Positions 44,405 through 54,248 of a stretch of DNA of 64,000 nt are shown piece after piece. Positions within the stretch are counted from its first letter, which is position 1. Each line of letters starts with the position of its first letter. The notes under the pieces were generated by a model. The model made no database searches. It had not been told where the DNA came from and saw only the letters and a program-made list of their open reading frames with translations. A program made the position numbers and the translations under genes. Origin of the DNA: Ophioceras dolichostomum (Eukaryota > Ascomycota > Sordariomycetes > Magnaporthales > Ophioceraceae); the NCBI GenBank assembly GCA_003049485.1, contig PYST01000006.1:186001-250000 (forward strand). The letters run 5' to 3'.

Positions 44405-45634
44405 CTATTCTGTCGAGACTCCCAGCTCCATCGTCGCCCTCCTAAGCCTCCTCCTCATCTTGTGGAGGCTGCGCTTCCATCCTCCTCCGCTCACCGGAAT
44501 CAGCTCCCTGCGCGGCACTAGCTCGGCCTCAGGCACTTCTTGGACCGACATCATGAATGGCGACTTGTGGTCGGGATACACGCGAACACCCGAGCATCGA
44601 GGAGTATACTCTCCTATCGTTACTGAGAAAGCATTCGTCGGGGTTTGGAGGGCCTTGGCCTGTCCAGGTGTGATTTCGGACGAATGCTGGTGGGATGATG
44701 TCTCGGTGTCCGTAGTGACGGCGTTGAGAGATGCCATGACGGCTTCCTGGATCATCTCTGGGACTCGTGTGACGAGGGCGGTCATATCCTCAATCTGGGC
44801 CGTCAGGTCATCTACCTGACACAGGGACTTGTGCAGAGCCTCGACTTGTCCACTGATGATGCCAAGATGCGAGCCGATGAGTCCAATGTCCTCGTGAAGA
44901 AATCCGGAAGCGTCAGAGATCTTGGATTGGATGAAGGCGCAGACATCATCAATACCCTTGACAATCTGGCTCAGGTCTTGCTTGCTGGCGATGCTCTCCT
45001 TGACTCGCTCGAGGTCTTGCTTGCTAGCAATGCGACCCTCGGCTTGTTTCAAGTCTCTCTTCGACACAGCGTGCGTGTTCTGGCTGAGAGCAGTCTTGAT
45101 GATCCGGAGGATTCGATCTTCTTCCTTGGCGGCACGGAGACAAGAGTCGACCTGCCGCACGACGCGCGCCCGCTCGAGCTCGTCGTCCAGTTCAGAGTCT
45201 CGCTCGCGGACATCTCGAGTGAGGGCCACCAGCATGGCGGGCGCCTGCGATTGGTCTTGAGCGCGGGCGGCATCCCTGAGCTCCATGAGTTTCTTGTGAT
45301 CTTCGACCGTAATCTTAGGGCTGTGGTTGAGGTATTTGGTGGCCGGGAACTCTCCGGCGCGCTGGGCCGAGTCGAGCTCTTCGGCCATGTTGCGGATCTC
45401 TATGGGCGTGTACAGGGTGTCGTTCGTGACGAGAGACGCTGCCGAGCTGAGATGTGAGCACGCGCTTACGCTGTAGGGAGAAGTAGACGAGGATAGCCCT
45501 GAGTCTAGACCCAAGGCGAGCGTGGTGTTGACCGTGAGATTGCCACGCCGAGGGGTGCAGTCGTCGTGCATGAGAGAAAACGCGGTGGGCAGGCCGTCAC
45601 GGCTCCCGTCTAGGGCCACCTGGAGCCCTGCCAT
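44405..45634 (-). CDS. Hypothetical coiled-coil protein
   Basis: One exon, 409 aa, with a good start context (GCCAAGATGG). The first ~90 residues are Ser/Thr-rich and disordered. Residues ~90-310 are strongly helical and charged (VEDHKKLMELRDAARAQDQS, RDSELDDELERARVVRQVD), including an imperfect tandem of about 15 residues, ASKQDLERVKESI then ASKQDLSQIVKGI, preceded by a third looser copy (SKRDLKQAEGRI). A hydrophobic heptad region (DIGLIGSHLGIISGQVEALH) follows. The C-terminus is basic (GWKRSLHKMRRRLRRATMEL). No catalytic motif, signal peptide or transmembrane segment appears. The repeat resembles the helical linkers of some fungal cell-death or structural proteins, but I do not assign a function. 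Confidence 0.65.
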   Translation of the reverse strand: MAGLQVALDGSRDGLPTAFSLMHDDCTPRRGNLTVNTTLALGLDSGLSSSTSPYSVSACSHLSSAASLVTNDTLYTPIEIRNMAEELDSAQRAGEFPATKYLNHSPKITVEDHKKLMELRDAARAQDQSQAPAMLVALTRDVRERDSELDDELERARVVRQVDSCLRAAKEEDRILRIIKTALSQNTHAVSKRDLKQAEGRIASKQDLERVKESIASKQDLSQIVKGIDDVCAFIQSKISDASGFLHEDIGLIGSHLGIISGQVEALHKSLCQVDDLTAQIEDMTALVTRVPEMIQEAVMASLNAVTTDTETSSHQHSSEITPGQAKALQTPTNAFSVTIGEYTPRCSGVRVYPDHKSPFMMSVQEVPEAELVPRRELIPVSGGGWKRSLHKMRRRLRRATMELGVSTE

Positions 45635-46883
45635 CTTGGCCTTTGGATGGTTGGTCGAGCGGAGTTAGGTAGTCGTCTCAAGCAGCTTGGGTCTGCACGG
45701 GAAGTCAGCAGTGAGCATGGTAGGAGAAGCTACAGAACAAGGCGAATGGTGAGCTACCTCAAGAGAACGCTTCTTCAACAGCGGCACCGCCTCGTCTTCC
45801 CCAAATATCGTGATCGCAGGTCTCAGTGTTGGCAGAAAGTAGACGTTCATGATCTGGAGAGCCAAGGAAGCAGAGAATGTTGATCGAGCATGTCGAAAAG
45901 TGCAGAGGGAGAACCCATAGGAAATAAATGGAGGTATTTTGGAAGTTTTGCAGCTTTACCGGCGAGCCTCTATTGTGAAGACCCCTACTGTTCCCCGGGC
46001 CTCAATGAGAACAATAGGAGAACCCTCGAATCCTCACGCGGGCAACCTACAATGAGTGATGGACCCACTCTTTCAGGCATCACGCCTATTGAGCATCAAT
46101 AGGCGTAAGTCATAAGAAGGAAGGAGAGCCCAAAGTCCCCAAAGGTTAAAAATGCAGCCGCTCTGCAAGGGCATCGCATCGAGCGGGATCAAGTTTGAGG
46201 CTCAGAGGGTACCAAACGGAACTCATCAGAATACGCCTCGGTTCGTTCCCGTCAGTTCGGTGCAGATGGGCACTGGGCATCTCTCGAGGAGGCCATCGCA
46301 CGCCACTACGATGAAGATCCAGCGAGACGGGATATACCAGTCTTTGAGTGCTCGAAGGTTATAATGCATTAGAAGACCTTTGGTCTGCTTTGAGAGTTGG
46401 CTACAAAGCTTGACGATTTACGAGAGATGCGTTGGAATAAGGGGATGTATGGGATGAGGCTCACGATGCCCGACGTCGAAATAAAGTGCGAGAGTCATGC
46501 CAAGAAACTGCTCCGAACGAGTCATTTGTGGGGAAATTTAGCGATTATTCATTCATCTGTCTCTACGGGGGGCACCTTTCTAGCTTGAAGTGCAACACTC
46601 CACCGAACCTGCTGAATCCGAACCACACAGACTCCTAGACAGGACAATGAAGGGAAACGCTAGAAAGAAGGAGAGAAAGCCCAAAAAGAAGGCCCGGAAG
46701 CTCGACTCTGCTGGCAAAGGACCAAAAGAGGTTCCTCCATAACTAAAAAGATCGAGCGGACTACAGAGACAGATTTCGCCCAAAAATGAAGAACGGGAAG
46801 GCAAAGAAGAAAGAAATCTAGCGCATTTGGTAGTGAGGGTTGGCCGAAGAGAGGCCGCACTGATGGTGGGTGGGTGGGCAAAG
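45635..46883. other. Intergenic at the border of the Myb-like cluster
   Basis: About 1.25 kb. Small ORFs on both strands lack family features; the part next to 46,884 is the 3' flank of the first Myb-like gene. I see no gene or repeat. Confidence 0.45.
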
Positions 46884-47452
46884 TTAAACCTCGCCGGCGA
46901 GCGGTTCTGCAGGTTGACAGTCAGCATTGTGGGGGGCAGTGAATAGCAGGGATGAGCGAGGAGGGAGGCTTGGGGGACGACTGACCATTGGCAATGTTGT
47001 CGTCGGCCTCATCGGTCTTCATGGTACGCTCCTTCTTGACGAGGGGTTTGGTCTCCTGCTCGTCGTCCGTCTCGGCCTTGCGCTTCTTGGAGCGACGAGG
47101 CGCCGCCTTCTTCTTAGGCTTAGGAGTGGCGGGCTCCGAGTCCCCATCTCCTCCACCCGGGGTCGGGGAGTCACCCTTGCTGTTGGCATTCGCATTGTGC
47201 GAGCGCAGCAGACGCTCGTATCGCTTGGCGCTGGAGGAAGGAAGGGCCCAAGTCAGCTTCGCGGTGCTTTCTAGTTTCTTTCACCTGCAGGTCTCGTATG
47301 TGTGCGTGAGTAAGGACGACTTACGCAGCGCCCTTGGACACGATGCCAAGCTCATTGGCGACGGCGACGAAGTCTACCTTGCCAGGGTTGGAGCAGTGCT
47401 TGATGCAAGTAAGCAGGAACCTGCACTGGCTGTCGGCATCCAGAGACGGCAT
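46884..47452 (-). CDS. Small Myb/SANT-like nuclear protein (FLLTCIKH class)
   Basis: Exons 47325-47452, 46986-47230 and 46884-46906 join in phase to 131 aa. Residues ~5-55 form the domain: DADSQCRFLLTCIKHCSNPG, KVDFVAVANELGIVSKGAA and, across the first intron, AKRYERLLRS. This is the short Myb-like DNA-binding module common in Pezizomycotina, with helix 3 (AAAKRYERLL) as the likely recognition helix. The tail is basic (KPKKKAAPRRSKKRKAETD), likely nuclear targeting, then acidic with LVKKERTMKTDE (a Psi-K-x-E SUMO consensus). The last intron (GTCAGT donor, CTGAC branch, CTGCAG acceptor) gives the end ANEPLAGEV; without splicing the frame would run to a stop at about 46925. It is the first gene of the Myb-like cluster. 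Target genes are unknown. Confidence 0.8.
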
Positions 47453-48244
47453 TGTTGCGGTGGCTTGTAGGTTGAGAAAGATTGAAGGTCAGAAAGATTC
47501 TTTCAAAAATATTGGGGCGAGGGGAGATCCTACTTGATGATGCGCGACTGGGAGTTCTGCAATGGGAAAGCCTTTTCTTCCTTGGTAGGACGAATGAACA
47601 GACGGAAAACTGGGGGATTGAGAGCTGGAGATTCCGGATTCTGGAAGCAGGCAAGGGAAGGTGGACGAAGTCTGATGGTCGATGAGTGGTTCGTGTTGGG
47701 AGGACCTGTCCGTCGGAAGAAAGGCGTTCTCGAGTTAGTTTGTCGTCTTGGAGACGGGGCCACGGGTGGTTGAAAGCGGGGAATAAAAGGCGGGAGGAAG
47801 ACAATCCCAGTCGGTTTGAGATGGGAGGTCGAGACGGCAGGTGCGATTCGGTCAGGTTGCAGTCCGGAGCTTGTGGCCGACGTGATCAACCGGCCAGGCA
47901 GCCACCAGCAGTAAAGTTCACGTGTGAGCCGTGAATGTACCGGCCGTACGCGCTTTGTCTAGCCGAAGGAAAGGCAAAGACATGCACTGGGGGCCTCCGG
48001 TGAGAGGCCAGAGAGGTGGGTTCTTTATTGAGCTGGGATGGCCTCCATTACCTACGTGATCAAATAATCCCGACGAGCGTCCAAAATCTAGCTAATCACG
48101 ATAAGTTCAGTGAATCTGTGAACTCCCTTGAGCCTGGAGCGGATGAGACATATGGCTGTGAGAACTAAGCCATGGCGTTCCAGGCGGAGATGTGCATGCA
48201 AATGTGACTCGAGGCGCTGAAAAATGAGCCTGGGAAGATCATGC
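47453..48244. other. Intergenic within the Myb-like cluster
   Basis: Upstream of the first and downstream of the second Myb-like gene, both minus strand. No gene seen. Confidence 0.45.
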
Positions 48245-48712
48245 TCAGACAACGCCACTCATATCCTCCTGCTCGTCAGGGATGATGATGTAATCCTCTT
48301 CGATCTCCTCCGGTTTGATGACGGGTCCGACCGAGCCAGCAGCGGCGTCGGCGTCCTCGACATCACGAACCTCAGCCTTCTCCTTCTTCGGCTGCCGGCC
48401 TCGGCGTTTCTTGGGAGTCTGTGGAGAGCCTTGGACGTCCTCGTTCTCATCCACCGCGGTGGACTTGCGCTTACGTGGTGTTGATCCCGGTCCCACAGCA
48501 CCACCAGGACCGGTGGCCCATCCCAGCTTCTGCTTGATCTGACGGAAGCGCTCGCGGGCAGAGGTAGCATGGGCCAGGCCCATCTCGAGAGCCACGTTGC
48601 TCCAGTCGACCTCGGGCATCGACTTCATGTTCTTCAGATAGCTCTCGAAGAACTTGAGGTCATTGTCGGTCGGGCGACGGCTCGCGTCTGAGTCGGAGCT
48701 TCTCGGTGCCAT
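48245..48712 (-). CDS. Small Myb/SANT-like nuclear protein with AT-hook-like tail (RFRQIKQKLG class)
   Basis: One exon, 155 aa. Domain at residues ~15-65: NDLKFFESYLKNMKSMPEVD, WSNVALEMGLAHATSARE and RFRQIKQKLGWATG. The last helix is nearly identical to that of the plus-strand gene at 57928-58572, marking a subfamily. The tail has PRKRKSTAVDE, then PKKRRGRQPKKEK, which resembles an AT-hook (R-G-R core with a Gln change), and ends in an acidic segment containing VIKPEEIEED (SUMO consensus) and IIIPDEQEDM. Unlike its relative it has no intron. A nuclear DNA-binding role is inferred from fold and charge pattern only. Confidence 0.82.
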   Translation of the reverse strand: MAPRSSDSDASRRPTDNDLKFFESYLKNMKSMPEVDWSNVALEMGLAHATSARERFRQIKQKLGWATGPGGAVGPGSTPRKRKSTAVDENEDVQGSPQTPKKRRGRQPKKEKAEVRDVEDADAAAGSVGPVIKPEEIEEDYIIIPDEQEDMSGVV

Positions 48713-49634
48713 TATGGCGGACTGTTTGCTTTTTGTTTTCGATGTTCAATTGTGAGTCAGTGCTGAGCGGGCAGCAACAATGGGAGACAATGAGATGCCG
48801 TGAATGGGCAGATGGGCGCTATGACAATGTACCTTTCCTCGAACTGAGTGGTGATTGTTGGGTTTGCAGGTCGGAAAGGATGTTGTGGGCTTCAGATCGC
48901 CGGTTGTTCAAAAGATGCAGGTTGGCATGAAATTTCGGTAGATATGTAGAGGCGGGAGGCCAAAGCAATTGGGTACCTACCTCGTTGAAGCAGCCCACCG
49001 AGGAGATGGGCTTTTGATTTTTTTTGTGAGCTAGCTGGTTGTGGCGACTGTCCTGGCCTTCTGGTTCCCTTCTGGCAGGTTGGTCGAACTGTAGCTGAGT
49101 CCTCGAGGTGTTCGGAGCCAGCGAGGTTGGGAAGGAGCCTCCGGAGGAAAAGAAACAATAGGCGAAGACCATCACAATAGGTCGCGCGACTTAGGACGAA
49201 ATTCTGAGCGTGAATTCTAACCCGGCAACGGGCCTATCTGGCAAACTGTCAACACCAGCACATACTACCGTAGGTCGGAGATGACTCCCGTCATTATGGT
49301 GATAGGCTGATGTGTATCGTAGAAAAAAGCATGAGCCCGACTGAATGAAAGAATATCCCCCTAGCACTGACCGACGGCCATATGCTTGCCTCCAGATTGT
49401 TCATGCACGCAGGCCATCCTGACTGAGCAATGACAAGATCAGAAATCGCAAACGCGAACAGAGATGAAAAAAGCCGCGCAGAACATGCTCATGTATGTGC
49501 CGTGCCGAAAAAGGAAATCCACCACTCGTAAACAAAGCATGCGATGATGAGAAACCTGCCCGAAAGATCCTCCACCGAAAGTCTCTGATTGTTGGGGGGT
49601 TGGTATGGGGGAGAGCCGAGCAAGAACGACAAGC
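48713..49634. other. Intergenic within the Myb-like cluster
   Basis: Between the RFRQIKQKLG-class gene and the array's constant exons. ORFs here lack domain features. Repetition of CAGG/AAG-type purine DNA is not above background. Confidence 0.4.
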
Positions 49635-50223
49635 TCAAACCTCGTCAGCATTAGAGTCATCCCTACAAGATAGAGGTAGTTGGCATATTAGCAAATCGGA
49701 CTAAAAAGAAAGTGCAACAGGAGAACGCGTGAACTCACTCCTCCATCTTCATGACGGGCTCCTGCTTCGGCTTCTTAGTGGGAGTGTCGACCTCAAGATC
49801 GTCACCGTCGTCCTCGGTAGAGATCTGCTTCTTCTTACGCTTGCTGCTTCCGGCAGCATTGGTGCCACCACGGCGGCGGGTGGGTGTCTTGGCATCGGCG
49901 TCACCCGAGGTGGCAGCCGGACCGGGCTCCTTGCGCCGAAGCTTCTGGAGGTGCTGCCTGTTTCTGTTGTTAGCTCCCCCATCAGGTCAAGGCGGGCACA
50001 GCTAGTGCAAGATGTAATGAAATATGCAGATGTGAGTGGCAGTGGGTCAGTTGATATACGTTGCGGCCTTGACTGTGTAATTGTAGCCCATGGCGTGGAC
50101 ACGATCCACAATGGATCGCATCTGCTCCGCCGTCGGGGACACTTCCTCATACATGGCTACAAGCAGATCGAGGTTGGCCTGCTCGTCCCATCTCTGGAAG
50201 GCACGGCTATTGATTGAAGCCAT
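49635..50223 (-). CDS. Myb/SANT-like protein, module D6 with the only constant C-terminal exons of the array
   Basis: Exons 50060-50223 (module D6), 49739-49957 and 49635-49662 join in phase to 136 aa. D6 reads FQRWDEQANLDLLVAMYEEV, EQMRSIVDRVHAMGYNYTVK, then splits in phase 2 after AAT. The next exon completes helix 3 as QHLQKLRRKEPGP and adds a basic tail (TPTRRRGGTNAAGSSKRKKK) and PKQEPVMKMEE, which contains a SUMO-like MKME. A last short exon (GTGAGT donor, GCTAAT branch, TTGTAG acceptor) gives DDSNADEV; without it the protein stops at 49735. Five further modules with the same donor phase lie upstream (50486-52308) without recognisable partners of their own. The intron here is 102 nt, normal for this genome. 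Confidence 0.8.
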
Positions 50224-50485
50224 CTTCTCAGGAATTTCGAGCAAGGTTGACTGCGGATAGAAACGTATGGACAGGCGGAAGAGGTGTTAGGGAGGTATGA
50301 TGTGTGACATGAGTTCAAATGTGGTTGAGCCAGATTGGGATTGTGTTAGGTGACTGAGTTTGTTTGGGGAGGTGGAGCGAGATGAAGAAGGGCATCGCGT
50401 CGGGAAGGCAACGAAATGAGCTCAACCGGGACGGAAAGGGAAGGAACGCGTCCCGGCACTTCGGACGACTTCTGAGGCGGCGTAC

Positions 50486-50655
50486 ATTGCGGCATCCGCG
50501 GTATAGACATAACCTTGCGCATGAACCGCAGTGATGATCCGATCCCACTGCTCTGGAGTGGGCGGCGCATCTCTGATGATTGCCTGCAGGAGGACAGTAC
50601 GGGCTCGGTCGTCCCAGATGGTTCGACCGGCCGGGGTGGTGGTGGACGAAGACAT
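50486..50655 (-). CDS. First-exon-like Myb/SANT module D5
   Basis: ATG 50655 (context CAAAAATG) opens MSSSTTTPAGRTIWDDRART, VLLQAIIRDAPPTPEQWDRI and ITAVHAQGYVYTADAAM, the family pattern W(D/N)..A..LL.AI ... W..I...M...GY..T..A. After 56 codons plus two bases comes GTACGC, a phase-2 donor at the same domain position as in D6. Joined to 49957 it would give ATG QHLQKLRR-type continuation and 138 aa across a 528-bp intron. Unspliced, it reads on to a stop at 50422 and yields 78 aa with helix 3 incomplete. No nearer second exon is recognisable. Confidence 0.6.
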
Positions 50656-50832
50656 TTTTGAAACTCCAGGAAGCCGAAAAAATGGTGGCGGCTTTGTAAT
50701 TCCTTGAATGGTGGGAACAGGATGGTGTAGGTAGGAAAATGAGCAAAAACAAGGTCGACCTTGGAGGAGGAAGAAGGAAAATGTAGTGTTGTGGGGGATC
50801 GGGAAGACTGGGTAAGGAAAATTGAACCGTAC

Positions 50833-50993
50833 TCGAGGCCGCGTTTGGTAAATTGGTACCCATTGTGGTGCATTTCCTCCAACACCGCGTTCCAATCGTC
50901 TTGGGATATTGCGACTCGCTTCATCAGGGCTACTAGCAAATCCTCATGAAGGCCGGGCGCCTCCCAATTCTGTCGGAAAGGAGCTGGAGGCAT
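50833..50993 (-). CDS. First-exon-like Myb/SANT module D4
   Basis: ATG 50993 (ATCAACATG) starts MPPAPFRQNWEAPGLHEDLL, VALMKRVAISQDDWNAVLEE and MHHNGYQFTKRGLE, a clear family member. A phase-2 donor GTACGG follows GA of the last Glu codon. Joined to the constant exon the product would be 135 aa over an 875-bp intron. It lies in the same reading frame as D3, with no stop between, so a fused D3-D4 protein is also possible on paper. Confidence 0.55.
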
Positions 50994-51276
50994 GTTGATT
51001 TCTTGCGGAGGCACTTTTGATGTACCAAAGACGGAACAAAGGGACGGATGATTTGCGTGGGCAGGCAGGTACGGGGCAGGTGAGGGAGACAGAGACATTG
51101 GACTCGCGAGGTTGAGCAGGTGGAGTTGTTGATCCAGTGATATTGCTTGAGAGCCGACAGGAGGAAGGAGGAAGGGGGAAAGAGGCAATACAAAGAAGGA
51201 AGGAGGAGGAGGAGGACGGGTGGGAAAGGCAATTGGTCGCTTGACCGCACCGGACAGGTGTGTTTCGAAGCCGTAC

Positions 51277-51413
51277 CGGATAGCATCCCAAGTCATATGA
51301 TGACCGCGGGCCTCCAAAAACTGAACAATCTCTTCCTGCTGCTCCCGGCTGGGAGGGCAAACGCGGTAGAACGCCTCCAATAGGGCGCCCTTGACATCCT
51401 CGAATCGTGGCAT
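51277..51413 (-). CDS. First-exon-like Myb/SANT module D3
   Basis: ATG 51413 (TTCACAATG) starts MPRFEDVKGALLEAFYRVCP, PSREQQEEIVQFLEARGHHM and TWDAIR. It lacks the first Trp of the family but keeps the hydrophobic spacing and the late TWDAIR. Donor GTACGG is in phase 2. Joined to the constant exon it would give 127 aa over a 1319-bp intron. An AG at 51466 (CTCGCAG) would also allow the exon to be extended upstream in frame and joined to D2. Confidence 0.5.
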
Positions 51414-51618
51414 TGTGAAGCAGTCGGTGATGATGAATGTTGGTGTTGGCACCTTGGCGGTAGTGCTGCGAGGATGCTTGGTGGTAGGTACCTAGGTTTG
51501 CAGACGACACGAGAAGGACGATGGGAGGTTGTAGAAGATAGGATGGTGGGTGGGATCTTATGAAGCACTGCTCCAGAGCGTCGCGGGAAAGGGAAGGAAG
51601 TAAACAATAGGGGAGTAC

Positions 51619-51773
51619 CGAATGGAGTTCCAGTTTACGTCTGGATAACCAATCTCCTGCATTTTCGCCACCACGAGGTCCTTCTGCTCCTTAGTAAAGT
51701 CGGCGATCGGCACGACTTGGTAGATACAAAAGAATAGGTCGCTCATGGCCTGGTCATCCCACTTAACGGGCAT
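51619..51773 (-). CDS. First-exon-like Myb/SANT module D2
   Basis: ATG 51773 (GCGAAGATG) starts MPVKWDDQAMSDLFFCIYQV, then TKEQKDLVVAKMQEIGYPDV and NWNSIR. Donor GTACTC is in phase 2. With the constant exon it gives 133 aa over a 1661-bp intron. The frame is open 41 codons upstream to an AG at 51898 (CTACTGCAG), which would join to the D1 donor in phase; this is the alternative chained model. Confidence 0.52.
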
Positions 51774-52123
51774 CTTCGCGGTGGCGCACAGGGCGTGAAT
51801 ATCCGCGCTGATAGGGTGAAGTAGAGAGTAGAGGGTATTGTTTGCGTGCGTGCGTGCTTGCTTGGCGGGTGAGGTGGGCAGAAGGAGTGCTTGATAACTG
51901 CAGTAGCAGGCAGAAAGATCTGGCTGGCCAAGACGGTTGCGCGGTGGAAGTGCAGAGGGGATGGAGCAGATATATCACGGGGGGAATACCGGACGAGCCG
52001 GGGAGATGGGGCCATGTGACAACACGGCCGAAAGCAGCAAAAAAGCAACACGAGGCGCGCCTGCTTGTTCTCCGTCTCGGAATAGATGGGAAGCCACCAG
52101 GAGCACTCGCACCAAACACTTAC

Positions 52124-52308
52124 CGAACTGCCTCCCAGGTGAAAGCTTGCTGACTTGCGCTAAGGGATTGCATGATCACGTCCTTGTACTGAGCGAAAGA
52201 GCCGCCCGACGCGTCGATCGCGGCACATAGCGCGACGCAAAGGTCCTCGTGCGCCTCATTGTTCCATTTTCCGGTAGCGGCACCGATACCTTGGTCCCTT
52301 GAAGGCAT
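52124..52308 (-). CDS. First-exon-like Myb/SANT module D1 (most upstream)
   Basis: ATG 52308 (CACACCATG) starts MPSRDQGIGAATGKWNNEAH, EDLCVALCAAIDASGGSFAQ and YKDVIMQSLSASQQAFTWEA, then VR at the donor. The donor is a perfect GTAAGT in phase 2, the best of the array; unspliced, the TAA inside the donor ends the protein at once (62 aa). Joined to the constant exon it gives 143 aa over a 2166-bp intron, unusually long for this genome. Joined to the AG at 51898 it continues in frame into D2. Confidence 0.55.
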
Positions 52309-53105
52309 GGTGTGATCTTGGAGACGTTTTAGCAGAAGGGTTTATGAGCGGTAAACTGCAGTAAACACAGAGAAAGGTCTAGGAGCCTGGAGGGAGACGA
52401 GGCAGGACGATAGGTTTGTGTTGTGTGCTGAGAGAGAAAGGTGCGACCGAAGGAGGAAGGCGGATTTGCCAGATCGAGACGACGTCACGGAACATGCCGG
52501 AGCTGGCTCAAGAAGGCCTGGCCGTAATGGGCACTTTGCCCCACGCGCCGATCATCACCAAATGGCAAAATATTCCATGAAAATAGTAAGAGAAAGTCAC
52601 GGCCTTAGCGATGCCATGGCGAGGCACTTCATGGGGCCTGAGAGGGTGACAGAAGACGCGGTGATACATTGTTATCAAAAACCAGAAACAGAATAGTGTG
52701 AGGAAGACTGTTTACTTCTTTCATCTCTCCCTCCTCTCCCTCCATGCTAACTCCCAACGACGCCGATTGATTCTGTATAAGGCGTAGTAGTCTGAAAGGA
52801 AATCCCGAGCCTCGAGGGGAATAAGGCTGCGATACGGCTGCCTGGCGCGCGCAGCGAACTAGCACAAAATAGACAACGCTCCCTAGCCGACCCTGCAGCA
52901 GACAGGCAGGAGCATATGCGAAAATACTGGGTCTTAGTTCCGGGGGCTTTTCACCCTCCCATCTTCCCAAGCGCGATGCTACAAGGTGAGCCGTATTACG
53001 TCTCACCATAGTTAAACCTGTGATGGAAAGCAAATGAGTTGGACGGTCAGGCACGGGCAGAACAAGGCGATAGGGGGGAAGGTGGTCGTTTATACAAGAC
53101 AGCAC
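52309..53105. other. Intergenic within the Myb-like cluster, upstream of the module array
   Basis: The only sizeable spacer upstream of D1 and a candidate common promoter. A gene-sized ORF at 52629-53105 (minus) has no family features and I leave it out. Confidence 0.4.
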
Positions 53106-54248
53106 TCACTCCTGACCGTAGGAATCCGGCGTTGGGTTATTGGCGGCGGCCAGTGCGTTCAAGACGGCCTCGTCGTCCATCGAACCCTCGGCATCCGGGT
53201 CGAGCCGTGGCCTCTTGGCGGCATGCTCATCTGCAGTGTCGGCACCAGGGCCAATGACGGCTTCTGGGGGCGCTTGTTGGGCCATCATTGGTGCAATAGG
53301 GGCGATCGGAGCAATTGGTGCCATGGGCGTGCCCATCGAGACCGGAGGCGCGGGGATGGCATCGTCACCGGATGTGAGCACCTCACCCGAAGGGCTGAGC
53401 TGGTTCGGTTGTTTCCTGGGCCGGCCACGGCCGGGACCTGGGCGCCGAGTGATGGGATTCAGCGTCGGGTCTGATGACCTTCTGGGGCTGTCACCAGCAG
53501 CTCCATTGGACTCGGCCTTGTTTTGCGCACGCCTCAGGCCTTGGAAATGTTGGCTAGAATGTAAACTGTCAGTGGCACATCACGACAAGTGGACGAGAAT
53601 AGAACCGACTCCGGATGCGTGAAAGCCATCCAGATGAAGGGCCACGAAGCTGCCAGCAGACTGCTGCGCCTCAGAGTTGGAGACCCTGAATGCTGCGTTG
53701 AGCACTCAGTCGGCGGACTCGTCCCATCAAAATATCCCCTTAACACAAGGCTGGGTACGTAAGTGCCTTCCTCATCACGACGCGTGGAGCTTGACCTGCT
53801 TCCTAATCAATCGCCAGATGGTGGATGAACGGCAGGACAAAGACGGGTCATAGGCCAAAGCTCAATCTCAGCTTGACCTGGCCGGCAGGCTGGCAGCCTG
53901 TTTGAGACAAATCAAATGAACACCAAGCCCACACGAAGTCCACTGCGCGGGACGGACTGATGGGCGAAATATATAATGGAAATGGGGCGAGTTGGACGGC
54001 TGCATCCCAGCGCACGAGGAGGTGTACATATAGCGGGGATGGCGCGTAATAGACAGGTTGCGAATACCGTGAGAGTAACATGAGTTGTAAACATACCGAC
54101 ATCCTTCATTGGTAAAGCCATAGCCCATGCTCCGCATGTGATTCCCGATCGTCGTCCATTCGGCGCCGCTGATGACACCGATATTCTTTACAGACAGGAT
54201 GGTAAAGAACAGGTCCTTGTCGGCCCTATCGTTCCAGTTCTTGTTCAT
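53106..54248 (-). CDS. Myb/SANT-like protein with AT-hook tail
   Basis: Exons 54097-54248 and 53106-53553 join in phase to 199 aa. The domain reads NKNWNDRADKDLFFTILSVK, GAEWTTIGNHMRSMGYGFTN, EGCR then, across a phase-2 intron at the same place as in the array, QHFQGLRRAQNKAESNG. The tail carries PGPGRGRPRKQPNQ, a good AT-hook core (GRGRPRK) that binds the minor groove of A/T-rich DNA, then a Pro/Ala/Met-rich stretch with an APIAPIAP repeat and KRPRLDPDAEGS. The intron of 543 bp is long for this genome and could contain a further exon. It shows that a module separated from its C-terminal exon by half a kilobase can still form a complete gene here. Confidence 0.75.

Noticed and set aside
50346..51452. 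368-codon minus-strand ORF spanning modules D3 and D4
   Set aside because: It is open mainly because the spacers are CT-rich. Beyond D4 it overlaps module D5 in another frame, and each module has a good splice donor. I list the modules separately and mention the D3-D4 fusion only as an alternative.
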